Assembly (NCBI GenBank): GCA_030616465.1
Contig: JAUWXH010000001.1
Coordinates: 1 to 23,558 of the forward strand
Direction of reading: 5' to 3'
Source of the DNA: Planctomycetota bacterium
GTDB taxonomy: Bacteria > Planctomycetota > Phycisphaerae > UBA1845 > Fen-1342
Length of the DNA: 23,558 bases
The translations under genes were made by a program, and so were the position numbers. Within the stretch, counting starts at the first letter, position 1, and each line of letters starts with the position of its first letter. Shown here piece after piece: positions 8,144-15,970 of this stretch. Under the pieces are notes generated by a model, which searched no databases, had not been told where the DNA came from, and saw only the letters and a program-made list of their open reading frames with translations.

Positions 8144-9622
8144 ATGTCGGCACACGCACGTCGCGGTCGCAAAGGCATACTGCTCGTCGATCCGCGGCCA
8201 CAATATGAACTATCTCCCTACCTGTTCATGCAGTTCATGGAACCGCTCGGAACGACGGACCCCTCGGTGGAAGCCGGATGGGATTTCAAGCGGAATCGAT
8301 GGCGTGAAGATCTGATCCGCGTCACGCGCGAACTCGCACCCGCACTGATTCGGTGGCCGGGCGGGATCGTGTCCGCATATTACCGCTGGAAGGAAGGAGT
8401 GGGCCCGCGGAGTCGCCGAGAACCGCTCATCAACCAGTGCTGGGACGGTGTGGAGACGAACCAGGTGGGCACGCACGAGTTCATTGACTTCTGTCGGCAG
8501 GTCGGAGCCGACCCCTTGATCGCCGTCAATTTCGAGTCCGAAGGGGCCGCCTGCTGGATGCGCGATCCGGCCGGGCGCCTCCGCCGCGCCGGGCCAAAAG
8601 AGGCCGCCGAATGGGTCGCTTATTGCAACGATCCGCGCAGCGCGCTCCGAAAGAAAAACGGGGCACGCGAACCGTTCGACGTCCGCCTGTGGCAGATTGG
8701 CAACGAGACCTCGTACGACAAGAAAGCGTACGACGTCCAGACCGCTGCCAAGCGAACCGTCGCGTTTGCCAAGGCGATGCGGAAGGTGGACCCGACCATC
8801 CGGCTGATCGGTTGGGGCGACAGCGGCTGGGCTGCGCGCATGCTCGAGGTGGCCGGCGAACACCTGCAATACGTCGCGTTTCATCATCACTTCGATTCCG
8901 GGCTGCCGAACTCGCCGCTGGCGCCGAACGAATACCGCAAGGATCCTGATCGAACCTGGCACCACCTGATGAACGCGTACAAGTCGCTTGACCGGCGGGT
9001 TCGTGAGGTGCGTCAGGAGGTAGCCGGCTACGACGTCGGGCTGGCGATGACCGAAGGCCACTTCGCGCTGCCGGGGCACAACCGCGGCGACGTGCTGAGG
9101 ACCTGGGCGGCCGGCGTCGCCTATGCCCGCCTGCTCAACGTCCAGGTCCGACATGCCGACATCCTGAAAATCGCTACACTGGCGGACTTCTGCGGGCGCA
9201 TCTGGACGGTGAATGCGATCATGCTTCGGTCGCCGCAGCCGCGCTCGGGCGGGGCGTACATGATGCCGGTCGCCCGCATCATGTCGCTCTGCCGCAGGCA
9301 CATGGGCCGCAAGGCTGTCACGGTGAAAGCTGTGCCGGATGGACTGGACGTGACGGCCAGTCGCACCGGCAAGAAGGTTTTTCTCTTCGTGGTCAACACG
9401 AATCGCACGCAGGGTGTGAGCACCCGGTTGGCAGTTGACGGCATGCGGATCGGATCGGGGCAGGTTTTTGAAATCGCCGACGATCCCATGCGCGAGATGG
9501 ACTCGACGATTCCGGATGCCTTCTCACCCAAGCAGCGCGCGTTGCCGGGAAATGCCGTGTGGGAGTTTGCACCAGCCTCGGTGGCCGCCGTCGAGTTACG
9601 CGTCGAGGAGACCCGGCCATGA
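8144..9622 (+). CDS. alpha-L-arabinofuranosidase, GH51 type
   Basis: The product has 492 residues. The catalytic (beta/alpha)8 barrel carries RWPGG at 70-74 and the acid/base glutamate in WQIGNET (Glu188). A TEG motif supplies the candidate nucleophile Glu304, about 116 residues later, close to the spacing in characterised GH51 enzymes. AFHHHFDSG at 245-253 fits the barrel's His-rich strand. The last 110 residues form the usual beta-sandwich (VFLFVVNTNRTQGVSTRLAV). There is no signal peptide, so it is probably cytoplasmic and releases terminal arabinofuranose from imported oligosaccharides. The ATG at 8144 has a modest GGAG nine bases upstream. The frame is open further upstream (a GTG at 8096, longer still to 7613), but GH51 homology begins just after 8144. 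Its stop overlaps the next start (ATGA), so the two are translationally coupled. The exact sugar specificity is uncertain. Confidence 0.88.
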   Translation: MSAHARRGRKGILLVDPRPQYELSPYLFMQFMEPLGTTDPSVEAGWDFKRNRWREDLIRVTRELAPALIRWPGGIVSAYYRWKEGVGPRSRREPLINQCWDGVETNQVGTHEFIDFCRQVGADPLIAVNFESEGAACWMRDPAGRLRRAGPKEAAEWVAYCNDPRSALRKKNGAREPFDVRLWQIGNETSYDKKAYDVQTAAKRTVAFAKAMRKVDPTIRLIGWGDSGWAARMLEVAGEHLQYVAFHHHFDSGLPNSPLAPNEYRKDPDRTWHHLMNAYKSLDRRVREVRQEVAGYDVGLAMTEGHFALPGHNRGDVLRTWAAGVAYARLLNVQVRHADILKIATLADFCGRIWTVNAIMLRSPQPRSGGAYMMPVARIMSLCRRHMGRKAVTVKAVPDGLDVTASRTGKKVFLFVVNTNRTQGVSTRLAVDGMRIGSGQVFEIADDPMREMDSTIPDAFSPKQRALPGNAVWEFAPASVAAVELRVEETRP

Positions 9623-10503
9623 AGCGCTTGACCAGAGACCATACAGTGCCCTGCGATCGGCGTTATCAAGTCCTCGAGCCGGCGCTGACGATTGATGCCG
9701 GGGAGACGATCATCGTCGAGACAATCAACCACATGATGCCGATCGTACGCGGCGACGAAGACCTGCACCCGCATGGCTCGCCGGAGTACCGGGAGCGGGA
9801 GGAGACCGGGCCGATCTACGTACGCGGAGCGCAGCCCGGTGACATGCTTGCCGTGCGAATCGAGGAGATCGCGGTGGTTGGTGTGCCACACGCGCACGGT
9901 GCCGGCCCCTTGCACGAGCGCTATCCGCAGCAGCCCCTCCTGATCCCGGTCGAGAATGGGAGCTGCCGCTTTCCCGGCGGGTTGAGCGCACCATTAGCCC
10001 TGATGGTGGGCGACATCTACACCACACCCGCGTCGCCTTCACCGGCCTTCTTCGATCACGGGGGGAACATGGACTTCACCGAGGTGCGGCCGGGAAACAC
10101 CTTGTACTTGCCGGTGTTCCGTGAAGGCGGCCTGCTGGTCTTGGGCGACGTGCACGCGGCGCAGGGCGACGGTGAGGTTTTCGGTGAGGGGGCTGAAACC
10201 GCGGCGGACGTGACCGTGACCATCAGCGTTGATCATACCTATCGTCACCCACGGCCGCTGGTCGCGACGCCCGACCGCCTGATCACGCTCGCGGGTCGCG
10301 GCAGCCTGTTTGACAGCGTCAGCCTGGCCGTCGAGGACATGACACGCCTGTTCGCGCGGCTGCACGGCGTCAGCCAGCAGGAAGCGTACGTTTTCTGTAC
10401 CGTGGTTGGATCTCTCCGGCTGGGTGGCTGTTTGTCGCGCAGAGAGGGAGCCGGAGAATACTGCTTGGTGGGGTTGAGCGTTCCGAGAGAGCCGGGTCGG
10501 TGA
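9619..10503 (+). CDS. acetamidase/formamidase family protein (FmdA/AmdA)
   Basis: The product has 294 residues. Family motifs are TGPIYVRGAQPGD (63-75), FFDHGGNMDF (144-153), LYLPVFREGG (162-171) and GDVHAAQGDGE (176-186), followed by ETAADVTV. These define the FmdA_AmdA fold, which hydrolyses short amides such as formamide or acetamide to ammonia and the acid, probably with a metal. The ATG at 9619 lies inside the last codons of the GH51 gene (ATGA overlap), so I prefer it to the upstream in-frame start at 9559. It is predicted cytosolic. Pairing with a GH51 glycosidase suggests its amide substrate may come from the same glycan or compound, but that is inference. The real substrate of most family members is unknown. 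Confidence 0.92.
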   Translation: MKRLTRDHTVPCDRRYQVLEPALTIDAGETIIVETINHMMPIVRGDEDLHPHGSPEYREREETGPIYVRGAQPGDMLAVRIEEIAVVGVPHAHGAGPLHERYPQQPLLIPVENGSCRFPGGLSAPLALMVGDIYTTPASPSPAFFDHGGNMDFTEVRPGNTLYLPVFREGGLLVLGDVHAAQGDGEVFGEGAETAADVTVTISVDHTYRHPRPLVATPDRLITLAGRGSLFDSVSLAVEDMTRLFARLHGVSQQEAYVFCTVVGSLRLGGCLSRREGAGEYCLVGLSVPREPGR

Positions 10504-10696
10504 CGGACCGCGACGGTTGATCAGGGCCCTCGCATCGATCCGCGATTGAGGAACCGCCCGCGACAAGTCGCATGAGGCCTGCTGAGCTTCCCTGCAAAAT
10601 AGACTTAGCAGTGATTGTGGGCAGCCTTTGACGGACCGGCTACCCTGTGCACGGGAACATGCTGGTAACCGGTTGCTCTCGGGAGAGCGCGCAGCC

Positions 10697-11629
10697 ATGC
10701 GGATCGTCCTCGTGCTGACACTCCTACTCATGCTCACGGGTCCACCCCCGGTTCGAGCAGATGAACCGGGGACCGCCCAAAACGCTACGTCCGCAGCGGC
10801 AACCAGCATGCCGACTGATGTGGAGCCAACTGAGGAGGCGTCGTTGCGCGCCGACCATCGCTTCGCCGCCCATGCCGCGCTCCTGATCCTCATAGTTGTG
10901 GGTGTGTTGACGGGCATCGTGCTGGCCCGTCGCGGACGCGCGCTGCCCATCCGCGACATTCCCGGCTTGAACGCGTTCGACGAAGCCGTCGCGCGTGCCA
11001 CGGAAATGGGCCGACCGTCGCTGTTCACGACCGGGGGCGTGTGTGACATACGACGCGTTCAGCTATACGCGTCGATGCCGCTTCTGCGCCGCGTGGCCGC
11101 CTTAAGTGGAGAGTTGGGCAACCGCCTGATTGTGCCGGTCGCGTACCCCGAGACGTTGCCGGTGCATGCGAACGCGCTGCGCGACGGTTACATCGATGTG
11201 GGCGCGCTTGAGGCATTCCGGGCCGACGACGTGCGCTTCCTCCCGGGCGGTCAGTTCTTCTTCGCCATGGCGACCATGGGGTGGATGCTCAAGGAGCAGC
11301 CGGCTGCGTGTTTCTACTTCGGCTGGTGGGAGGCGGATTCACTGATGCTGGCCGAGACGGGGCAGGCGATCAACGCGCTTCAGATCGCGGGGACTGATCA
11401 GCTCTACCAGGTCCCGTTTTTCGTGGCGGCGTGCGACTACACCATCATCGGCGAGGAGTTCTGGGCCTCATCGGCCAAGATCAGCCGTGACCCCGGGCTG
11501 CTCGGCAGTCTCGGTGCGCAGGACCTCTTCAAGCTTGCGATCGTGGGCCTGATCGTGGGCGGCGTCCTGCTGTGCCATTACGGGAGGTTTGCCGAGTGGG
11601 TGGATTCACTGCGGAAGGCCTTCGGATAG
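10697..11629 (+). CDS. DUF6754-like membrane protein, first gene of three-gene membrane cluster
   Basis: The product has 310 residues from the ATG at 10697, with GGGAGAG nine bases upstream. The frame is open back to 10628, but that part would precede an obvious signal peptide (residues 1-21, ending VRA-DE). A low-complexity linker rich in Thr, Ala and Glu is followed by a membrane segment at about 57-77, a positively charged RRGRALPIRDIPGLNAFDEA, and a soluble domain at about 85-275. That domain includes RPSLFTTGG (106-114), RLIVPVAYPETLPVHANALR (143-162), FLPGGQFFFAMATMGWML (181-198) and FFVAACDYTIIGEEFW (241-256). A second membrane segment lies at about 279-294. The text resembles proteins labelled DUF6754; function is unknown. 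The next gene's RBS overlaps its stop codon. Confidence 0.85.
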   Translation: MRIVLVLTLLLMLTGPPPVRADEPGTAQNATSAAATSMPTDVEPTEEASLRADHRFAAHAALLILIVVGVLTGIVLARRGRALPIRDIPGLNAFDEAVARATEMGRPSLFTTGGVCDIRRVQLYASMPLLRRVAALSGELGNRLIVPVAYPETLPVHANALRDGYIDVGALEAFRADDVRFLPGGQFFFAMATMGWMLKEQPAACFYFGWWEADSLMLAETGQAINALQIAGTDQLYQVPFFVAACDYTIIGEEFWASSAKISRDPGLLGSLGAQDLFKLAIVGLIVGGVLLCHYGRFAEWVDSLRKAFG

Positions 11630-11638
11630 GAGCTGCGC

Positions 11639-12451
11639 GTGCGGAGGATACTGATCTGGCTGGCTGTGCTCGTTCCGGCCGCCTACTTCCTGCTCGTGTT
11701 CTTTGCCGAAGGCTTCCCGGCGCACCTCGGCGCGGGGGGGCTGAACGTGGGAATCACGGAGTTCTATGTTTCCCGCGGCATCGTGATCGTGATCGCCCTG
11801 GCGGTCGGGCTGGGCGTGATCAACCTGTTCGCACACCACCTGGCCAACATCGTGCGGCGGCGCCAGGACTGGCCGTACTCCGTCATCCTGTTTATTTCGT
11901 TTCTCACCGTTGCAGTCATTTTGCTCTGGCAATATCGCGTCGAGGGCGAGCGGCAGGCGCTCAGAGACGCCGCGACGGTCGCGCTGCAGCGCCTCGAAGC
12001 CGTCGATGAACCGGTGCCCGCCGGCGCTGCGGTGGAGATCCTGAGGCCCCTGGCAGCATTGCTTCGCTATCAGGACTACCAAGACGAATACCACTTCGAG
12101 CCGCGCGCCTTCTACGTGGACTACGTCCGCAGACCGCTCGAGGCCACGGTGATGGCGCTGCTCGGCTTCTACATCACCTACGCCGCCTACCGCGCCTTCC
12201 GGCTACGCTCCTGGGAGGCCACCTGCATGATGCTCTCGGCCGCGGTCGTGATTCTGGGGAGCGATTCGTTCGGCGGCTGGCTTACCGGCGGCCGCCTAAC
12301 CGTCTGGGCCGATTTCGATAACCGAGTCCTTAATTCTGGAATGCAGCGCGGCCTGGCCCTGGGGATCGGCGTGGCGGTGATCGCCGCCAGCTTGCGCATC
12401 ATGTTGGGTTTGGAACGGGGAATCCTGGAATCCGGGCAGAGCGAGCAGTAA
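11639..12451 (+). CDS. six-segment membrane protein of unknown function, second gene of the cluster
   Basis: The product has 270 residues starting at the GTG at 11639. AGGAG overlaps the previous TAG (TAGGAG), at good spacing, which fixes the start. By eye there are six membrane segments near 3-23, 44-66, 80-97, 167-184, 193-211 and 238-256. A soluble loop of about 65 residues (100-165) with FEPRAFYVDYVRRPLEAT lies between segments three and four. I do not recognise the family. Three bases separate its stop from the next ATG, so the three genes almost certainly form one transcript. It is presumably an integral subunit of a complex with the products on either side. Confidence 0.85.
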   Translation: MRRILIWLAVLVPAAYFLLVFFAEGFPAHLGAGGLNVGITEFYVSRGIVIVIALAVGLGVINLFAHHLANIVRRRQDWPYSVILFISFLTVAVILLWQYRVEGERQALRDAATVALQRLEAVDEPVPAGAAVEILRPLAALLRYQDYQDEYHFEPRAFYVDYVRRPLEATVMALLGFYITYAAYRAFRLRSWEATCMMLSAAVVILGSDSFGGWLTGGRLTVWADFDNRVLNSGMQRGLALGIGVAVIAASLRIMLGLERGILESGQSEQ

Positions 12452-12454
12452 CGA

Positions 12455-14359
12455 ATGCGCGCCCTGGAGTTCGCACAGCGTATGCAGCTCGTCGATCGGC
12501 GCATCGTGTACTGCGCGCTCGCTATCGCCCTGAGCATTCCGTTCCTGGTGGACTACACGCTGCCGATCTACCCGGACACGTACACCACGCTTTTTTTCAA
12601 CTCTGTCGAACAGATTGCCAACGACCCGGTTGAGCGCGAAAAGGTCGTCCTGGTCCTCTCGCAGTGGGGCCCGGGCAGCGACGGTGAGAACGGGCCGCAG
12701 CTCCAGGTCCTCTTTCGCCACCTGCTCCGCCGGCGGCTCAAGTTCGTCCTGCTCAGTACCGCGGACGACCCGATCAACATTGCCCTGGCCGAGACGCGCT
12801 TGCGCTGGGCCATCGAGGATGAGCAGCGCCGCGCCCACCGCCACGGCGAGTCCATCCCGGAGTGGGTCTACGGCACCGACTACATCAACTTCGGCTTCCA
12901 GCCCTCGCCGATCTTCGAGCCCATCGCCAAGACGGTGGTGATGGACACGCGCAAGTTCTACAAGCAGGACCGCGTTGAGAGAAAGCCACTCACGGACGAG
13001 AATTTTCCCATCCTGCGCCGCTTCCATGGCGTCGAGGACATCGCCATCTTCCTGATCGTTTCGCATACGGACGAGGCCAAGGCGGTCTGCGGTATCGTGC
13101 AGCGCCAGGTCCCGGACCTGAAGGTCGCGGAAGCGACGATGGGCATCGTCGCCAACGACCTGTATCCGTACGTGAAGTCGGGTCAGTTGTGCGGACTGCT
13201 CAACTCGGCCCGCGCCGCGGCCGAGTACCGCAGCCTGCTCGACCCCGACGCGCCCACCACCACGCCGGCCGATAACGCCATGAGCCTCGGGAAGCTGTTC
13301 CTGCTGGCGATGGTCGTGTTGGGCAACGCCGCCTACCTGGTCACGCGCAGCGCCGAAAGGGCGGGGAAACTGACGCCGTTGGCGGTCCAGTCCACGCCCA
13401 TGCGGCCGCTGTCCAGCCGTACCTGGAAAACGCTTTTCATCGTCTTTGCGGTGGGTTACCTGGGCGTCTGCGCGATCGAGCTCACGCGGGACGTTGTGAC
13501 GGACAGCGTGCCTCGGCAGCGCGTGGTGGACGTCAGCGAGGACGTCGGCAGCGGTCCGAAGTACGAGCAGGTCGACCTCACCCAGTTGACGCGGGAACAG
13601 CAGGAGGCCCTGACGGGCGGGCCGGAGGACGAAGTCACCCGCCGGGCTGCCGTCCGGGCAAACGCGGAACGCGCGCGGCTGATCGAGATGCGCTTCGGTG
13701 AATTCATCGGGGCGCTGTTCACGCTCGGCATTCTCGCCTTCCTGCTGGGCGACAACCGCTTCTACCGCGTCGTCGAAGCCATCATGGTCGGGGGCATTAT
13801 GGCTTATGCTTTGCTTGAGAAGTGGGAGAATGTGATCAAGCCCAATTGGGTTGCGCCGATCGTCGCCGGGGCCACCTCGACCGGCCAGCGCGGGCAGCTG
13901 CTCTGGCTGCTCTTGCTTGGGCCGGGCTGCCTGTGGTACTGCATCTATTCCAGGAAGTACCGCTGGCTCAACCAGATCGTCGTGGCCCTGTTCATCGGCT
14001 GCGCGATCGGCCCCGAGTTCGGCAAGCAGGTCGGCATCATCGTGCCGCAGGTCCTCGACACCATCCAGCCCGTCTGGCCCGTCGCCCGCGACCCGCTGAC
14101 CGGTGCCGCCACCTTCAGCATGCAGCGCCTGGAGCACCTGGTCTTCGTCGTCGTGATGGTCCTGTCGCTGCTGTACTTCATCTTCTTCTTCCAGGCCAAA
14201 AGCCGCCTCGGCTCCGGCGTATCCCGCGCCGGCCGGCTGGCGATGATGATCGGCTTCGGGGCCATGTTCGGAAACACCGTCAACACCCGGCTCTCGTGGC
14301 TCGCCCCGCGCTTCGAGTACCTGCTCGACGACTGGCTTGGTAAACTCTTCGGCTCGTAG
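12455..14359 (+). CDS. large membrane protein with soluble alpha/beta domain, third gene of the cluster
   Basis: The product has 634 residues. One membrane segment (about 17-35) precedes a soluble domain at about 45-265. This has Rossmann-like strands and helices (EKVVLVLSQWGPG at 62-74, RLKFVLLSTADDP at 94-106, EWVYGTDYINFGFQPSP at 136-152, VEDIAIFLIVSHTDEAK at 193-209). Membrane segments follow near 278-296 and 326-343, then a hydrophilic stretch 350-410 with many charged residues. The rest is a C-terminal bundle near 416-432, 437-454, 481-498, 504-520, 559-580 and 593-612. No catalytic motif is certain. The overall form is a sensor-like or binding domain tethered to a multi-pass channel or transporter-like bundle. 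The ATG is four bases after the previous stop. Unknown function; I find no match to a named transporter family. Confidence 0.87.
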   Translation: MRALEFAQRMQLVDRRIVYCALAIALSIPFLVDYTLPIYPDTYTTLFFNSVEQIANDPVEREKVVLVLSQWGPGSDGENGPQLQVLFRHLLRRRLKFVLLSTADDPINIALAETRLRWAIEDEQRRAHRHGESIPEWVYGTDYINFGFQPSPIFEPIAKTVVMDTRKFYKQDRVERKPLTDENFPILRRFHGVEDIAIFLIVSHTDEAKAVCGIVQRQVPDLKVAEATMGIVANDLYPYVKSGQLCGLLNSARAAAEYRSLLDPDAPTTTPADNAMSLGKLFLLAMVVLGNAAYLVTRSAERAGKLTPLAVQSTPMRPLSSRTWKTLFIVFAVGYLGVCAIELTRDVVTDSVPRQRVVDVSEDVGSGPKYEQVDLTQLTREQQEALTGGPEDEVTRRAAVRANAERARLIEMRFGEFIGALFTLGILAFLLGDNRFYRVVEAIMVGGIMAYALLEKWENVIKPNWVAPIVAGATSTGQRGQLLWLLLLGPGCLWYCIYSRKYRWLNQIVVALFIGCAIGPEFGKQVGIIVPQVLDTIQPVWPVARDPLTGAATFSMQRLEHLVFVVVMVLSLLYFIFFFQAKSRLGSGVSRAGRLAMMIGFGAMFGNTVNTRLSWLAPRFEYLLDDWLGKLFGS

Positions 14360-14410
14360 CGCTAGGGAAAGAGGCGCATGCGGAACGGAGAGCACCAGCA
14401 GCAGTGGAGC

Positions 14411-15856
14411 CTACCAGCAGGCGGTGCGCAGAGGCAGCGGGTCGGCAGTCCACGCCATCCGGTCGCACAGCCGCCGCAGCAGGGCCAGCTTCGCCTCCCG
14501 GTGCTCCGGCGAGTCCCACAGGTTGTGGGTCTCGGTCGGATCCTGCGCGAGGTCATACAGCTCGCCCGGCTGCTGTCCATGCATGACGACCAGCTTGTGC
14601 CGCGCAGTGCGCAGCATCGTGGCATGCGCAGCCGGGTCCTTGTGGCAGGCCAGGGCGTTGTAGTACTCGCAGCAAACGTCGGCACGGTGCTGGCTCGGGT
14701 CGGCGTCCCCGGTCAGCCGCGGCCAAAGCGAGCGCCCCTGCATACCCGCATGACGCGGAAGCCCGACAGCATCGAGCAGCGTCGGCGCAACGTCGGTCAA
14801 CTCGACCAGCGCCGCGCTGCGACGACCGCCAGGAATCAGCGCCGGACAGCAGATGATCAGCGGAACCCGCACGGCAGGATCGTAGAAGTACGGTCCCTTG
14901 AGGTAGATCCCGTGATCGCCCAGCATTTCACCATGGTCGGACGTGAAGATGATGATGGTGCTGTCCCGTTGCCCGCTGCCCTCCAAGGCTGCCAGCACGC
15001 GGCCGACCTGCGCGTCGATCAGATCAATCATGGCCCAATACGCCGCCCGCACGAGCCGATGGTCTTTCTCGGTCATCTCGGGAAACGGATAGTTGCGCGG
15101 ATCGTTGTACGCGCCTCGGTGGTCGATCCGTTGGAAAATCGGCTTATGGTCCAGCTCGCCGGGCGTGTAGTCGGGCAGCGGGATATCAGCGAGGCGGTCC
15201 AGGTAGCGCTCCAGGTAGTCGGCCGGCGGGTCGAAGTTGTCGTGCGGGTCGAACGGGTTCAACGAGAACAGCCAGGGCCGATCGGCCGGCGCGGCGGCCT
15301 CGATGAAGTTGATTGCCTTTTGGGCGCACCACGTCGTCTGGTGATACTCGGCCGGCATGCCAACCTTCACGAACCGCGACTCCGGGTGCGGCGGGGTCTG
15401 AAAGGCAACGCCTCTCTCGGCCAGCCAGTCGTTGTATTCATTCGCGGCCCAGTCGCCGCTGGGGTGATGCGACCAATGGAACGCGCTGTAGCCGTCCTCG
15501 ACACGCGGCTCGCCCGTGGGATATTGGGCGGGATAACACGCGGAGATATGCAGCTTTCCGGACAGACCGCAGGTGTAGCCGGCCTCTGTCAGCAGATGCG
15601 TGATCAATACTTCATCCTTGGGCATGACCTGCCCGTTCTGCCGCACGCGCGTGGTGCGCGGGTAGCGTCCGGTCAGAAAGCTCGCCCGCGATGGCGTGCA
15701 CACCGGGCTCTGGGCGAAGCAGTGCTCAAAGACGATGCCCTCCTCGGCCAGGGCGTCCAGATGGGGCGTGTGGACCAGCGGGTTCCCGTAGCACCCCAGC
15801 GTGTCCCAGCGCTGGGAGTCCGTACAAATCCACAGGATGTTCGGCCGGCTCGCCAT
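14411..15856 (-). CDS. cytoplasmic sulfatase, S1 family (Cys-type formylglycine)
   Basis: The product has 481 residues. It begins RPNILWICTDSQRWDTLGCY with a metal-binding Asp at about 13. CTPSR at 53-57 is the Cys-type sulfatase signature, in which Cys53 would become formylglycine; then GLSGKLHIS (97-105), NPFDPHDNFDPP (200-211) and FTSDHGEMLGDHG (304-316). These mark an S1 sulfatase that hydrolyses a sulfate ester on a sugar or small molecule. There is no signal peptide, so it probably works in the cytoplasm. The ATG at 15856 has AGGAGG seven bases upstream. It is convergent with the membrane cluster (51 bases between) and divergent from the GH36-like pair, suggesting shared regulation. No formylglycine-generating enzyme lies in the window. 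The specific substrate is not readable. Confidence 0.93.
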   Translation of the reverse strand: MASRPNILWICTDSQRWDTLGCYGNPLVHTPHLDALAEEGIVFEHCFAQSPVCTPSRASFLTGRYPRTTRVRQNGQVMPKDEVLITHLLTEAGYTCGLSGKLHISACYPAQYPTGEPRVEDGYSAFHWSHHPSGDWAANEYNDWLAERGVAFQTPPHPESRFVKVGMPAEYHQTTWCAQKAINFIEAAAPADRPWLFSLNPFDPHDNFDPPADYLERYLDRLADIPLPDYTPGELDHKPIFQRIDHRGAYNDPRNYPFPEMTEKDHRLVRAAYWAMIDLIDAQVGRVLAALEGSGQRDSTIIIFTSDHGEMLGDHGIYLKGPYFYDPAVRVPLIICCPALIPGGRRSAALVELTDVAPTLLDAVGLPRHAGMQGRSLWPRLTGDADPSQHRADVCCEYYNALACHKDPAAHATMLRTARHKLVVMHGQQPGELYDLAQDPTETHNLWDSPEHREAKLALLRRLCDRMAWTADPLPLRTACW

Positions 15857-15924
15857 GAAGTATCCTCCTCGTCCGCGCGCGAGCGGAATGCGCCGAGTAC
15901 GGCGATGTCGATTCCTCTCACGCG

Positions 15925-15954
15925 ATTATGGCGCGCGTCGGTGACGCGTCGCAA
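15925..15954 (-). promoter_or_regulatory. putative promoter for the sulfatase gene
   Basis: On the minus strand, TTGCGA (15949-15954) and CATAAT (15925-15930) are 18 bases apart. The start point would be near 15918, about 60 bases before the ATG at 15856. The direct repeat at 15934-15951 sits in the spacer and would be an apt place for a repressor. Confidence 0.35.
15934..15951. promoter_or_regulatory. possible operator: CGCGTCG direct repeat with an internal palindrome
   Basis: CGCGTCG occurs at 15934-15940 and again at 15945-15951, 11 bases apart, about one helical turn. The second copy is part of the palindrome GACGCGTC (15943-15950). It lies between divergent sulfatase and GH36-like genes, inside the predicted sulfatase promoter. 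A regulator site is inference; in this GC-rich DNA chance is possible. Confidence 0.25.
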
Positions 15955-15970
15955 CGTGTAGGGAGCGCAG

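Noticed and set aside
10504..10696. Promoter-like TTGACG at 10628-10633 ahead of the membrane cluster.
   Set aside because: No acceptable -10 box lies 15-19 bases downstream, so I do not call a promoter.
12296..14395. Minus-strand open frame of 699 codons opposite the third membrane gene.
   Set aside because: His/Asp/Gln/Arg-rich shadow; the plus strand encodes clean membrane segments and follows its neighbour by three bases.
14378..15961. Plus-strand open frame of 527 codons opposite the sulfatase.
   Set aside because: The minus strand carries CTPSR and the other sulfatase motifs; the plus frame has none.
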